From: CALOFP01 sp942492635
GTDB lineage: Bacteria > UBP6 > UBA1177 > CALOFP01
DNA length: 64,000 nt
Assembly: GCA_942492635.1 (NCBI GenBank)
Contig: CALOFP010000002.1
Span: forward strand, 868,001 to 932,000
Direction: 5' to 3'
Positions 52,862-62,273 of this stretch are shown here, one piece after another. The stretch's first letter is position 1, and every line of letters starts with the position of its first letter. Below the pieces are notes generated by a model. The model was given only the letters and a program-made list of their open reading frames with translations, was not told the origin of the DNA and made no database searches. The translations under genes were made by a program, and so were the position numbers.

Positions 52862-55800
52862 TCAGTAGACAACATCCGGGCCGCAGCCTGTCTTGATGTC
52901 CCTGTTTTTCTCGGGGTCGAGTTCGCACTCGGACCAATTGCTCCATACGCCGTTAGCGCACACTCTTCGTTGGAATCCTGCGTTGTTGATACCGCATACC
53001 TTCTCTTCAACTTCTCCATTTGCACAGGAGTCAGATTCCTGACATTCGGACCAATCCGACCAGTTTCCTTCGATACAGATTCTGTTCATTTTCCCTGAGT
53101 TGTTGAGTCCGCAGCTTGCATCTTCAACAGCTGCGTCCTTACATACGTCGGGATCGTTACACTCGCCCCAGTCGCCCCACTGGCCATCAGCGCAGGTCTT
53201 TGTCTTTACTCCTCTTCCGTTGAGTCCGCAGACCCCGTCGAATGTGGATCCGTTTTTACATACGTCGGGATCGTCACATATCGGCTCTGTCCACTGCCCG
53301 CTTACGCACAATTTTACTTCGCTGCCTGTTCCGTTGAGTCCGCAGCTTTCTCCTGTATCTTTCTCTCCGTCTTTACAGACATCGGGATCGTCGCATGTCG
53401 ACCAGTTTCCCCAGGTTCCATTGTCGCAGGTTCTCGATTGGGTTCCGTTTCCGTTGAATCCACAGCTCTGAGTTGATGATTCACCGTTTTTACATTCATC
53501 GGAATCAATACAGCTTCCGCTGTCGTTCCACCTTCCGTCTATGCAGGTCTGCTCCATCTCACCGCTGTTGTTGAGTCCGCAGGATACTGTTCTTGTGTCA
53601 CCATTCGTACACTCGTCGGAATCGTTACAGCCGGACCAGATGCCCCAGATACCGTTTGCACAGGTTCTTATCATCTGTCCGTTTCCGTTGAATCCACAGG
53701 GTGCGGTCTCCGTCGAGTTGTTAACACAGATGTCGGGATCCTTACAGTCGCCGATAATATCCCAGTGACCATTGTTGCACATCAGCTTAGCTTCTCCGTT
53801 GCTGTTGAGTCCGCATGGGCCTATCTTCTTATCGCCGTTAACACACTCGTCAGGATCAACACATTGTCCGAATCCGGGCCATTTTCCTTCCGTACAGGTC
53901 TGTTCCATGTATCCGTTGTTATTTTTTCCGCAATTCAGTTTTTGTCCATCGCCGTTTTTGCATTCATCCGGATCGCTACACTCGCTCCATGGATCCCAAT
54001 TTCCGTCTCGGCAGAAGCGGGTTATAGTTCCGTTTCCGTTGATTCCGCAGGAGCCCTGTTCGATCGATCCGCTCCGGCAGACATCGGGATCGATACATGC
54101 CGAAACCTCAATCCATGAGCCGAATTCGCAGATCTCTCTCTTTACTCCGTTTCCGTTGATTCCGCAGGTGGTTTCTTTCTCGTCACCGTTTCTGCATATG
54201 TCGCTGTCGACACATTCGGACCAATCAGTCCATTGTCCCAATGAGCAGCTTCTTGTTTCGCTTCCGGCTCCGTTGATTCCGCAGGCTCTATCCTCTGTTG
54301 CTCCGTCGGTGCAGATGTCTGGATCGGCGCATGTGGACCATGTGGACCACTGTCCAGCCGTACAGTTTCTTGTGGACGTTCCACGGTTATTGATTCCGCA
54401 GTTTTTATCCTCTGTTGATCCGTCGGTACAGACGTCGGGATCGGCACAGGATGACCATTCTGTCCACTTTCCAGTTGTACAGGTTCTTGTCGATTCTCCT
54501 CTGTTGTTGATTCCACAATCGTTTTTCTCGACTGTTCCGTCAATACAGATGTCGGAGTCTTCACAGGTTGACCATGCCGACCACTGTCCTGCTTCACAGC
54601 TTCTCTGCTCTTTTCCGCGGTTGTTGATTCCGCAGGCTTTATCCTCTGCTGATCCGTCTGTACAGATGTCGGGGTCTTCACAGGTGGACCAGTCGGACCA
54701 TTTTCCAGTTGCGCAGCTTCTTTCTGTTGTTCCTCTGTTGTTGAGTCCGCAGCTCTCGCTTTCAGAGGCTCCGTCTTTACATTCGTCGGGGTCGACGCAT
54801 GCGCTCCAATCTGTCCACTGTCCTGTCTGGCAGTTTCTTGTGGATTCTCCGCGGTTGTTGATTCCGCAGACGTTCTTTTCGACTGTTCCGTCGGTACAGA
54901 TGTCGGTGTCGACACAGCTTGACCATGCGGACCACTGCCCTGATGTACAGTTTCTCTGTTCTTTTCCGCGGTTGTTGATTCCGCAGGCTTTATCCTCTGT
55001 CGCTCCGTCTGTACAGATGTCGGGATCCTGGCAGGTAGACCATTCGGACCACTTTCCGGAGGCACAGTTTCTGGAGTGTGTTCCTCTGTTGTTGAGTCCG
55101 CAGCTCTCGCTTCCTGTTGCTCCGTCTTTACATTCGTCGGGGTCGACGCATGCGCTCCAATCTGTCCACTGTCCTGTCTGGCAGTTTCTTGTGGATTCTC
55201 CTCTGTTGTTGATTCCGCAGACGTTCTTTTCGACTGTTCCGTCGGTACAGATGTCGGGATCGACACAGGTGGTCCATTCAGCCCACTGTCCTGTTTTACA
55301 AACTCTATCCGATGTTCCGCGGTTATTAATTCCGCAGTTTCTATTTTCTTTTGCCCCGTCGATACAGATGTCGGAGTCGACGCATGCGGTCCAGTCCGAC
55401 CATTTTCCGGCTTCGCATTTTCTGGAGTGTGTTCCTCTTGCATTCAATCCGCAGGATTCGCTTGATCCCGTGCCGTCTTTACATTCGTCAGGATCTTCGC
55501 AGATACCCGTATCCTTCCACTGTCCGTTCTGACAGAGATTTACGGTATCTCCTCGACCGTTGATTCCGCAGTTGTCGATTGTGTATTTTGTTGCTCCGTC
55601 CGGACAGATGTCTGGATCGATACAATTGCCGTAGTTGCCCCATTTTCCGTCGAGACATGTGCGTTCCTGGCTTCCTCTGTTGTTGAATCCGCACTCTCTT
55701 GAGTCTTTTGCGTCGTCAAGACATTCGTCGGGGTCGTTACATGCTCTCCATTCGGGCCACATACCTGCAGTACATGTTTTGGATTTTATTCCTCTCATGT

Positions 55801-58800
55801 TTATTCCGCACGATTCTTCCCTCATAGTTCCGTCAACACATACATCGGGGTCGACGCATGTTGACCATGTGGACCACTGTCCTGATTGACAGTTCCTCTT
55901 GGCCTTTCCGCGGTCGTTGATTCCGCAGGTTTTTTCCTCTGTCGTTCCGTCGGTGCAGATATCGGGATCTTCACATGTTGACCAAGGTGACCATTTTCCT
56001 GAAGTACAGGTTCTTTTTTCTACTCCGCGGTTGTTGATTCCGCAGCTTTTTTCTTCTGTGCTTCCGTTTCGGCATTCATCGGGGTCTTTGCATATTCCGG
56101 TATCTTTCCAGCTTCCTTCGACACACTCTTCAACAACGCTTCCGCTGCCGTTGATCCCACATGCTGATGAGGTTTCACGGCGGTCGGCGTCTCTGCAGAC
56201 ATCGGGATCGTCACAGTTTGTCCAGGCGGTCCACTGGCCGCTTTCGCAGGTTCGATCCGATTTTCCGCGCTCGTTGATTCCGCAGCTTTTGCTCTCCTTA
56301 GTGCCGTTTACGCAGATGTCTGGATCGTTACATGACCAATCGCCCCACTGTCCGAGAATACATGTTCTCTCCATTGCCCCGGCGTTGTTGATTCCGCAGG
56401 GATCTGAGGTCTCTTTAGTACCGTTTTTACAAACGTCGGGATCGATACACGGTGAGTACTGCGACCACATTCCGCGGAAACAGATTCTGTAGTGAACTCC
56501 GTTTCCGTTGAGTCCGCAGGCGGTCTCCTGACGGTCCCTGTGCTCGCAAACTTCTTCGGGACAGGGGATTTCCTTCTCGTCGTCGAAACACTGGCAGATC
56601 TCCTTTTCCAGATCTTCGAAAACCGATTTTACGCCGTGCTCGTCGTCGAAAAGGGAGATGTTTCCTCGTACGTCCAGGTGTTCACCTGTCGTGAAATTCT
56701 CATTATCGCCGTGGCACACCAGGTAGTCTCCGCCGATGGAAAAAGCCACATGACACATTTTCATCAGCTTCATCTTCTTCGTATTCATTATCGCCTGGGA
56801 GAGAACAACTCCGGTGTAGTCCTTTGCTGGAAGAAGGATTTCGTCGCTCTCCTTAAGTCCGAGAAGATCCTCAATATCCAGAAAACTGTGACTTACATTG
56901 ATGAGGCCCACCTTGTAGTCCTCGACTCCGTAGGTCATAACGCCGACTATGTTGTCGAGAGGGTAGTACTCGGCACGTTTTGCAAGGCTCGAGTAGTCTC
57001 TCTCTCCGTCCTGGATTACGGCCTTGAAGTTTCCCTCTCCGCCGGTGTATGTCATTTCGTACTCGTTTATTACTCCTTTGAAGTCGAATATGAAGTGGGA
57101 GTCGTATTTCGGTTTATCGAACCCGTACGGTGTGTAGCATACGCCGGTGGCATCGGCGAAAATAACCCGTACTTCGGTATCCCCCGAGATATTCGGAATC
57201 TCGACAGTGTATCTCGATCCTTCGGATTTTCCGTTCACAAGAATGTCTTTGACGTAGTAGCCTTCGTCGGGTCTTATCTCCAGAGTGAGCGATTCTCCTT
57301 CGCGGACGGTGACTTTGCCGGAAGGTGCGACGGATCCCATTCCCTCACTGAATATGTTGACATCGTAAGTTATGTAGTCGAATATGGCGGTAACCGATTT
57401 GTCCTCGTTCATTGTCAAACTGCATGTTACGCTGCCTGTGCATGCTCCCTCCCATCCGACGAAAAAACTACCGGCATCGGGAACTGCCGTAAGCTCAATG
57501 CTCTCATTTTCATCGAAGGATTCCATGCAGTTATCTGAGCAGCTGATTCGATCGCCTGAAACAACTTTGCCGTTTCCCGTTACAGAAACAGAAAGCTTCG
57601 GCTGTATTTTTGTATTTGTAAAAGCCTTGATACAGATGTTCCATCCCGGGTTGGAGGAGTGAAGATCCTGCCAGCTGGAGCCGAGACGGGAAATGTAGCT
57701 CTGCCCTGCTGCTGATCCGGCTGCAGATGAGTATCCAGGGTAGGGCATCTCGACGGAAACAGGGTAGTAGTATCCGGATGATGTGATCTTTATAACAACC
57801 GAGAAAACCTCTCCCTGATCAAGCGCTACAGAGTCGATGAGATCAATCGTGTGATAGCCTGAAAAAGGAATGGTTCCTTTGACAGTGGATGCGGGACCGG
57901 ACGAGCTTAGAGGAGGATTAGTCGGATTTTTATGAATCTGTACTTCGTATGTGCTGTTGTGGGCGGGTGTGTAGAAGGATACGCTTGTGAGGAACTCCTT
58001 TCCTCGGGATGTAAAAACGTTGGCCATCCAGGCAGTGTCGCTTCCGTAACCGATATTGGAGACCCAGCCCAGCGGATCGTAGTCGTATCGGTTGACGTTG
58101 TGATCGGTAACGTCTGTCTCGTTGAAAAGGGTGTTCCGCTTTCCGATAAACTTATCGTAGTAGCTTATGTAGAAGTAACCGCTCTCTCCCCACCAGCTGC
58201 CCCAGCTGTTCCTGATGATCCATGCTCCGTTTCCGGAGGGAGCCTGGGAGAAGTTGTTGCGATCGTAGTTATCGTCCCAGCCAACGATCACAACTGCGTG
58301 GTTGGTTGAACTGGAGGCTCCTGTGTAGTTGTATGAATAAGTGGCGGGGGTGTAGTAGGCATCTTCCCATCGCATGCTGGTGTAGACTGCACGGTGTTTG
58401 AGAAGAAGCTCCTTTATCTCGTTTCTGCTGAAAAAAATAGCCTCCTTCAGGTCGCGTTGAACCGCAAGACCGGCAGGGCTGCTGGATGTGATGTAGGGAT
58501 CGTCGCCTTCAAGAACGGGACCGTCCCCTCTGGAGAGGTATGCGATAGACATATTCTGGTTTCCACCCTCGCATCTTGGGAAATCGAATCCGTGCCGGTT
58601 ATTGAGGTTGTTCTCGGAAAAATCGAAAAATCCCTCGTCGAAGATAGTCGACTCCATTGATCCGTATGTGGCGAATGTCCAGCATGAACCGCATCTTCCC
58701 TGAGCTTTGACCGGAGTTAAAAGCTCCTGCTCCCTCAGATCGTACCTGGTGGGAATCGGTGCCCTGAAACGCCGTATCATTGGAGATGTTTTTTCAAGAT

Positions 58801-59020
58801 GACGAAGATCAACCGTTGGGGGAACAAACCCGAGGGACTGTTTCTGGGTAGAACGGAAACGAAGATCTTCCTTCGATTTCAGATAGGAGTCGTACTCCGC
58901 ACTGACCGGTGCAACTTTTAGAGCTCCGCTTGTCTTGATATTGACGGGAACCTGGGCGAACGCCGCCAATGAAAAGAAGATAAAAAAGGTAAACGTACCT
59001 AATCTTGTCAAATAATGCAT
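52862..59020 (-). CDS. Secreted papain-like (C1A) protease with lectin-like domain, InlB repeats and about 31 Cys-rich repeats
   Basis: A 2052-residue protein with signal peptide ending SLAAFA. Peptidase C1A domain (about 95-335): catalytic Cys in GRCGSCWTFATYGSME, His in TNHAVVIVGWDD, Asn in IIRNSWGSWWGESGYFYISY. A C1-associated lectin-like domain follows (about 355-500; FYTPAHNSTYEVQIHKNP). Then two divergent InlB B-repeat-like units (about 505-650), a Cys-free linker domain, and some 31 copies of a 39-residue unit (about 815-2040) with plan CxDPDxCxDGxxExxCGINNRGxxxRxCxxGxWSxWS. The WSxWS pieces recall thrombospondin type 1. GGAGGG precedes ATG 59020. It should cut proteins outside the cell while bound through the repeat arm. 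Targets are unknown. Confidence 0.93.
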   Translation of the reverse strand: MHYLTRLGTFTFFIFFSLAAFAQVPVNIKTSGALKVAPVSAEYDSYLKSKEDLRFRSTQKQSLGFVPPTVDLRHLEKTSPMIRRFRAPIPTRYDLREQELLTPVKAQGRCGSCWTFATYGSMESTIFDEGFFDFSENNLNNRHGFDFPRCEGGNQNMSIAYLSRGDGPVLEGDDPYITSSSPAGLAVQRDLKEAIFFSRNEIKELLLKHRAVYTSMRWEDAYYTPATYSYNYTGASSSTNHAVVIVGWDDNYDRNNFSQAPSGNGAWIIRNSWGSWWGESGYFYISYYDKFIGKRNTLFNETDVTDHNVNRYDYDPLGWVSNIGYGSDTAWMANVFTSRGKEFLTSVSFYTPAHNSTYEVQIHKNPTNPPLSSSGPASTVKGTIPFSGYHTIDLIDSVALDQGEVFSVVIKITSSGYYYPVSVEMPYPGYSSAAGSAAGQSYISRLGSSWQDLHSSNPGWNICIKAFTNTKIQPKLSVSVTGNGKVVSGDRISCSDNCMESFDENESIELTAVPDAGSFFVGWEGACTGSVTCSLTMNEDKSVTAIFDYITYDVNIFSEGMGSVAPSGKVTVREGESLTLEIRPDEGYYVKDILVNGKSEGSRYTVEIPNISGDTEVRVIFADATGVCYTPYGFDKPKYDSHFIFDFKGVINEYEMTYTGGEGNFKAVIQDGERDYSSLAKRAEYYPLDNIVGVMTYGVEDYKVGLINVSHSFLDIEDLLGLKESDEILLPAKDYTGVVLSQAIMNTKKMKLMKMCHVAFSIGGDYLVCHGDNENFTTGEHLDVRGNISLFDDEHGVKSVFEDLEKEICQCFDDEKEIPCPEEVCEHRDRQETACGLNGNGVHYRICFRGMWSQYSPCIDPDVCKNGTKETSDPCGINNAGAMERTCILGQWGDWSCNDPDICVNGTKESKSCGINERGKSDRTCESGQWTAWTNCDDPDVCRDADRRETSSACGINGSGSVVEECVEGSWKDTGICKDPDECRNGSTEEKSCGINNRGVEKRTCTSGKWSPWSTCEDPDICTDGTTEEKTCGINDRGKAKRNCQSGQWSTWSTCVDPDVCVDGTMREESCGINMRGIKSKTCTAGMWPEWRACNDPDECLDDAKDSRECGFNNRGSQERTCLDGKWGNYGNCIDPDICPDGATKYTIDNCGINGRGDTVNLCQNGQWKDTGICEDPDECKDGTGSSESCGLNARGTHSRKCEAGKWSDWTACVDSDICIDGAKENRNCGINNRGTSDRVCKTGQWAEWTTCVDPDICTDGTVEKNVCGINNRGESTRNCQTGQWTDWSACVDPDECKDGATGSESCGLNNRGTHSRNCASGKWSEWSTCQDPDICTDGATEDKACGINNRGKEQRNCTSGQWSAWSSCVDTDICTDGTVEKNVCGINNRGESTRNCQTGQWTDWSACVDPDECKDGASESESCGLNNRGTTERSCATGKWSDWSTCEDPDICTDGSAEDKACGINNRGKEQRSCEAGQWSAWSTCEDSDICIDGTVEKNDCGINNRGESTRTCTTGKWTEWSSCADPDVCTDGSTEDKNCGINNRGTSTRNCTAGQWSTWSTCADPDICTDGATEDRACGINGAGSETRSCSLGQWTDWSECVDSDICRNGDEKETTCGINGNGVKREICEFGSWIEVSACIDPDVCRSGSIEQGSCGINGNGTITRFCRDGNWDPWSECSDPDECKNGDGQKLNCGKNNNGYMEQTCTEGKWPGFGQCVDPDECVNGDKKIGPCGLNSNGEAKLMCNNGHWDIIGDCKDPDICVNNSTETAPCGFNGNGQMIRTCANGIWGIWSGCNDSDECTNGDTRTVSCGLNNSGEMEQTCIDGRWNDSGSCIDSDECKNGESSTQSCGFNGNGTQSRTCDNGTWGNWSTCDDPDVCKDGEKDTGESCGLNGTGSEVKLCVSGQWTEPICDDPDVCKNGSTFDGVCGLNGRGVKTKTCADGQWGDWGECNDPDVCKDAAVEDASCGLNNSGKMNRICIEGNWSDWSECQESDSCANGEVEEKVCGINNAGFQRRVCANGVWSNWSECELDPEKNRDIKTGCGPDVVY
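52900..56560 (-). repeat. Array of about 31 Cys-rich 117-bp repeats with 351-bp higher-order units
   Basis: The C-terminal half of the protease gene repeats every ~117 bases. Between about 54400 and 55300 three-unit blocks of 351 bases are nearly identical: the same sequence starts at 54791 and 55142. Outer copies are more diverged, which marks the centre as recently expanded. Confidence 0.85.
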
Positions 59021-59428
59021 CCCTACCACCCTCCATAAATATTTTTTGTTTCATCAAAAAGAACGAATTGATCGGGCATCGGACCGGTTGTCACATTATT
59101 TAAGTAAAACAACATCCGGGATCCGAAAACCTCCGTGCGGGTCGGAAAAAAAACCGCCCTGCCGCAGAAAGTGAAACAAGCTTTCCGGGCCTGCACCTTC
59201 CACGCCGCTGAAAAACAGAGACGCAGAAATATCAATAAATATTCTATCACAATAAAAGGTTTCTGACAATCCCCATCTGTTTCCAGTTTTTTGTGTTGCT
59301 GTAAGGTGACGTATTTACTTTTCTTTCAGTTGCGGTGTCTTTCGGGTGAGATTGTTGTTTGTTTACATTAGTTTGCTTTTCTGCTATACTGCAGGCCGTT
59401 TATTTTTTTCTTTTTTTTCGGTGACTAT
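59021..59428. other. Divergent promoter region of protease and helicase
   Basis: About 400 bases separate the divergent genes. A good promoter for the helicase lies at 59362-59390. The protease promoter side (59030-59250) is GC-richer, with no clear boxes. No other feature was recognised. Confidence 0.5.
59362..59390 (+). promoter_or_regulatory. Sigma-70-type promoter of the DEAD-box helicase
   Basis: TTTACA (59362-59367), a 17-base spacer and TATACT (59385-59390). Both boxes match the consensus at five of six positions. Transcription would start near 59397, giving a roughly 32-base T-rich leader. Confidence 0.75.
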
Positions 59429-61126
59429 ATGCAAGAAATAAAGACTTTTTCAGATTTGGGCCTTTCCGAAGAGACACTCGCAATACTGGACAACAAGGGA
59501 TTCGTGGAACCAAGTCCTATCCAGGCAAAGGTTATCCCCGCTCTTCTTTCGGAAAATTGTGACATTATAGGACAGGCTCAGACAGGTACAGGTAAAACCG
59601 CTGCTTTCGGTATTCCGATTCTCGAGAACCTTGTTCCAAACGGTAACGTCCAGGCGGTTGTACTTACACCAACAAGAGAACTCGCGATCCAGGTTTGCGA
59701 CGAAATGAGATCTCTCCGCGGTGACAGACGGGCGGGAATCGTCTCCGTTTACGGCGGAACACCCTTTTCACCACAGCTCAAGATGCTTCAGAAGGGTGCG
59801 GACATCGTTGTCGGAACTCCGGGTCGTATTCTCGACCATCTGAGAAGGGGTAGCCTCGACATCTCCGCTGTCAGCCATTTTATTCTCGACGAGGCGGATG
59901 AGATGCTCAATATGGGATTCATCGAAGATATCGAGGAGATCCTCAGTTTCGTCGGAAGCGAAAGGCGCATGCTTCTCTTCTCGGCCACAATGCCTCCTCG
60001 AATTCTCGGACTTGCAAAGCGCTACATGGGTGAGTATCGCCACATCGCGGTAAAGAGCAAGGAGCTTACAGCCGACCTTGTCGATCAGTCCTACATGCTC
60101 GTAAGAGGTCAGGACCGGTTTGAGGCGCTCTGCAGAATTATCGACAGCTCTGAAGAGTTTTACGGAATCGTATTCTGTCGTACAAGATTTGAGGTAAAGG
60201 AGCTTGCAAATCAGCTCATAAAGAGACACTACAGGGCCGAAGGACTCCACGGTGAAATGAGCCAGAACGAACGAGAACGAGTTCTCAAAATGTTCAAGGC
60301 AGGAAGACTTGACGCCATTGTCGCGACGGATGTCGCAGCCAGGGGTATCGACGTCAACAACCTTACACACGTCGTCAACTACGGACTTCCCCAGAACAGT
60401 GAAACCTACGTTCACCGTATCGGAAGAACGGGTAGAGCAGGAAAAACAGGTGTCGCCGTATCCATCGTCGAAACATTCGAAAGACGAATGATGGAGATGG
60501 TTAGTCGCCACGCCCGCTGCGATATCAAACGAATCGAAGTTCCCTCGGTTGAGGAGATAAAGAAGGGAAGACTCTCACTCTTCGAGAACAGACTGAAAGA
60601 CCTTATCGAAGAGGAAAAGCACGATGCCTACCTTGCAATGGCCTACGAGCTTGTTGAAACTCACGGCGGAGTGAATGCGGTTGCAGCTCTTCTCAAAGCC
60701 GGATTTCACAACGAACTTCTCGGAAGACGTTACGGAGAGGTTCAGAAGGTTGAGGAGAGAAGGGAGCGCAGAAAGTCCTTCCCGAAAAAAGAGGGTGGCC
60801 GCAACAAGGTGAAACTCTTCATCGCAAGAGGAAAGAAGGACGGGTTCACAAGCAGCAAACTTGCCGGATTCATTGAGCAGAAATCGGGAGTAAGGAACAT
60901 AGAGTCGAAATTCGTAGACGTTATGGAATCCTTCTCATTCGCCTTTGTTCACCCCAAGGATGCGGATACGATTCTCAAATCGATGGGAAAAATCGTTAAA
61001 AAGGCTCACGACCGCAACTCAGGAGAGACAAGTGGAGGCGATCGCAGACAGGGTGACCGCAGACACGGCGAAAAAAGATTCGGCGACCGCAAAGGCGGCC
61101 GTAAAAACAGGGATCAGAAGCGATAA
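59429..61126 (+). CDS. DEAD-box RNA helicase with DbpA-type RNA-binding domain
   Basis: A 565-residue ATP-dependent RNA helicase of the CsdA/DeaD-DbpA group. Motifs in order: Q motif (FSDLGLSEE...PSPIQ, 7-32), I AQTGTGKT (50-57), Ia PTRELAIQ, Ib TPGR, II DEAD (154-157), III SAT, V ATDVAARGID and VI HRIGRTGRAG. After a linker a DbpA-like RNA-binding domain follows (about 450-525, KLFIARGKKDGFTSSKLAGFIEQ). The tail is Arg/Gly/Asp-rich (GDRRQGDRRHGEKR). Such proteins unwind structured RNA in ribosome assembly, mRNA decay and cold growth. A clear promoter and only a weak GGTGA site precede the ATG. The 3' end overlaps the convergent RRM gene by 13 bases. Confidence 0.95.
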   Translation: MQEIKTFSDLGLSEETLAILDNKGFVEPSPIQAKVIPALLSENCDIIGQAQTGTGKTAAFGIPILENLVPNGNVQAVVLTPTRELAIQVCDEMRSLRGDRRAGIVSVYGGTPFSPQLKMLQKGADIVVGTPGRILDHLRRGSLDISAVSHFILDEADEMLNMGFIEDIEEILSFVGSERRMLLFSATMPPRILGLAKRYMGEYRHIAVKSKELTADLVDQSYMLVRGQDRFEALCRIIDSSEEFYGIVFCRTRFEVKELANQLIKRHYRAEGLHGEMSQNERERVLKMFKAGRLDAIVATDVAARGIDVNNLTHVVNYGLPQNSETYVHRIGRTGRAGKTGVAVSIVETFERRMMEMVSRHARCDIKRIEVPSVEEIKKGRLSLFENRLKDLIEEEKHDAYLAMAYELVETHGGVNAVAALLKAGFHNELLGRRYGEVQKVEERRERRKSFPKKEGGRNKVKLFIARGKKDGFTSSKLAGFIEQKSGVRNIESKFVDVMESFSFAFVHPKDADTILKSMGKIVKKAHDRNSGETSGGDRRQGDRRHGEKRFGDRKGGRKNRDQKR

Positions 61127-61386
61127 CGCGAAATGTAATCACGCCGGTCCCGCTTTTCTGAAGAGTGTTCCTCTTCGACCCTTATCTCATTTCCCTCGAT
61201 AAAAGTCATATTCAACTCCGAAATTGCAGCTTCGGCCTCGTCCGAAGAGGACATCCTCACAAAACCTATACCCCTTTCGTCAAGAACGTAAACCTCTTCG
61301 ACAGTCCCGTATTCGGAGAATATTTCCCTTAGCCCTTCCGGAGTAGTACATTTCGATATGTTTCCGATAAAGAGTGTGCGTCCCAT
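61114..61386 (-). CDS. RRM-domain RNA-binding protein
   Basis: A 90-residue single-RRM protein: RNP2 TLFIGNIS near the start and RNP1-like GIGFVRMS in the middle. One aromatic position of the usual RNP1 KGFGFV is Ile here. Small proteins of this type bind single-stranded RNA and are often cold-induced. The ATG at 61386 has GGAG six bases upstream; longer starts at 61398 and 61422 lack good sites and the domain does not need them. Its last codons overlap the end of the DEAD-box helicase gene tail to tail by 13 bases. Two RNA-remodelling genes facing each other suggests linked control, which is inference. Confidence 0.92.
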   Translation of the reverse strand: MGRTLFIGNISKCTTPEGLREIFSEYGTVEEVYVLDERGIGFVRMSSSDEAEAAISELNMTFIEGNEIRVEEEHSSEKRDRRDYISRYRF

Positions 61387-61554
61387 AACAGTCTCCATCT
61401 GTGACTTATACAAAAGCGTCATCCATAGCCATATTTAAATTATAGCTCTGTTTTTGGGTTTAAACCAGCTCGGGAATGTTTGGTTCTTTACGTGATAATA
61501 GTACAGGACGGAATCAATCGTCGTCGAAAAAAATAATAAACCGGAAACAGGCGT

Positions 61555-61735
61555 TGTTTTCATCATAAAAAAAATATCGAAGTGACTTCAGCGGCTGAAA
61601 AGATCTGAAAACTTTTAACGAAGAAGATTCAGCAGTTCGATTGCACAGCATATTTTTATGACGGCGCTGATGGCGGCGGGAAAGAGAAAAATATTTTTCC
61701 GGGTGGGGAATGTGAGGCTGAATGGGATAGGAACA
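61555..61735. repeat. Possible third, shortened copy of the dispersed element
   Basis: AAAAAAAATATCGAAG, TTCAGCGGCTGAAAAG, GATCTGAAAACTTTT and a late ATATTTTTCCGGGTGGGG with AATGGGAT resemble parts of the copies at 31.8 and 41.8 kb. Alignment by eye is patchy. Confidence 0.35.
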
Positions 61736-61790
61736 TTTTATTAAAGGAATTGGAGTCGCTGCTCTGAGGTGGAGAGGGTGAATAGACGCA

Positions 61791-62140
61791 TTAGTGATTC
61801 CTCCTTTTAGAACTGGCAACACGATAGAGCCGCTCAGAAAATCCTCCATGTGTTTCACAATTATTTGCCAGATATTCGACCTGACGGTCGAGGAGGGAAC
61901 AAGCTGCTGCCAGCAAGACCAGGGCCGCATTAGGGGAAAGCTCATGGTGGACTCTGCTGGACAGATTGGACGGACACTGGTTTTTCTCACTACGTCCACC
62001 ATGTCCACAATTTTTTCTCACTTCAACAATCCAGGCGGCAACCTCATCTGCAGTTTTCACCGACGATCGATTAGAGCCTGTCTTAGCGGGTTTTCCCTGT
62101 CCCACATTACCAATCCTTGCTGCCTCAGAAAATCGGACAT
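61791..62140 (-). pseudogene. Truncated, frameshifted four-helix-bundle suffix-domain gene
   Basis: From ATG 62140 one frame reads MSDFLRQQGLVMWDRENPLR and stops at 62057. A second, overlapping frame then reads TADEVAAWIVEVRKNCGHGG, a variable GTCC-rich stretch, and PNAALVLLAAACSLLDRQVE followed by GGFSERLYRV, ending at 61791. In intact four-helix-bundle suffix proteins the DFLRxxGL, VAAWxxEVR, LLDRQ and GGFTERLYR segments are in one frame and follow a roughly 100-residue helical bundle. That bundle is missing here and one frameshift lies between 62105 and 62057. Homology is from recalled motifs. No ribosome site of note was seen. It is best read as a decaying gene fragment. Confidence 0.7.
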
Positions 62141-62273
62141 GTGTAAATCCCCCTCTTTTATTAAAATGCCGTAATCATTTGATACAGCAATAGCGTATTC
62201 TGTGCTAGTTTGGCAGGTAAGAACTTGAAGTTTTAATGAAATGAGATAAGAGGGTGTCAGGTTTCAGCAGAAT

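Larger units (their letters stand above)
61387..62273. other. Intergenic region with element remnant and pseudogene
   Basis: About 890 bases. 61555-61735 holds CTGAAA/ATATC-rich sequence resembling the ~340-bp element. 61791-62140 holds a broken four-helix-bundle-suffix gene. The remainder shows no recognised feature. Confidence 0.5.

Noticed and set aside
53772..55532. 586-codon open frame antisense to the protease repeat array
   Set aside because: It mirrors the 117-base repeat of the real gene, has no ribosome site and reads as a low-complexity Ser/Pro/Leu pattern. It is a codon-bias shadow.
52900..56560. CRISPR-like regular repeats
   Set aside because: The 117-base periodicity is in frame inside an open coding sequence and encodes conserved cysteines.
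61514..62008. 164-codon minus-strand frame over the pseudogene region
   Set aside because: It runs through the four-helix-bundle remnant in another frame and through repeat DNA; no start signal.
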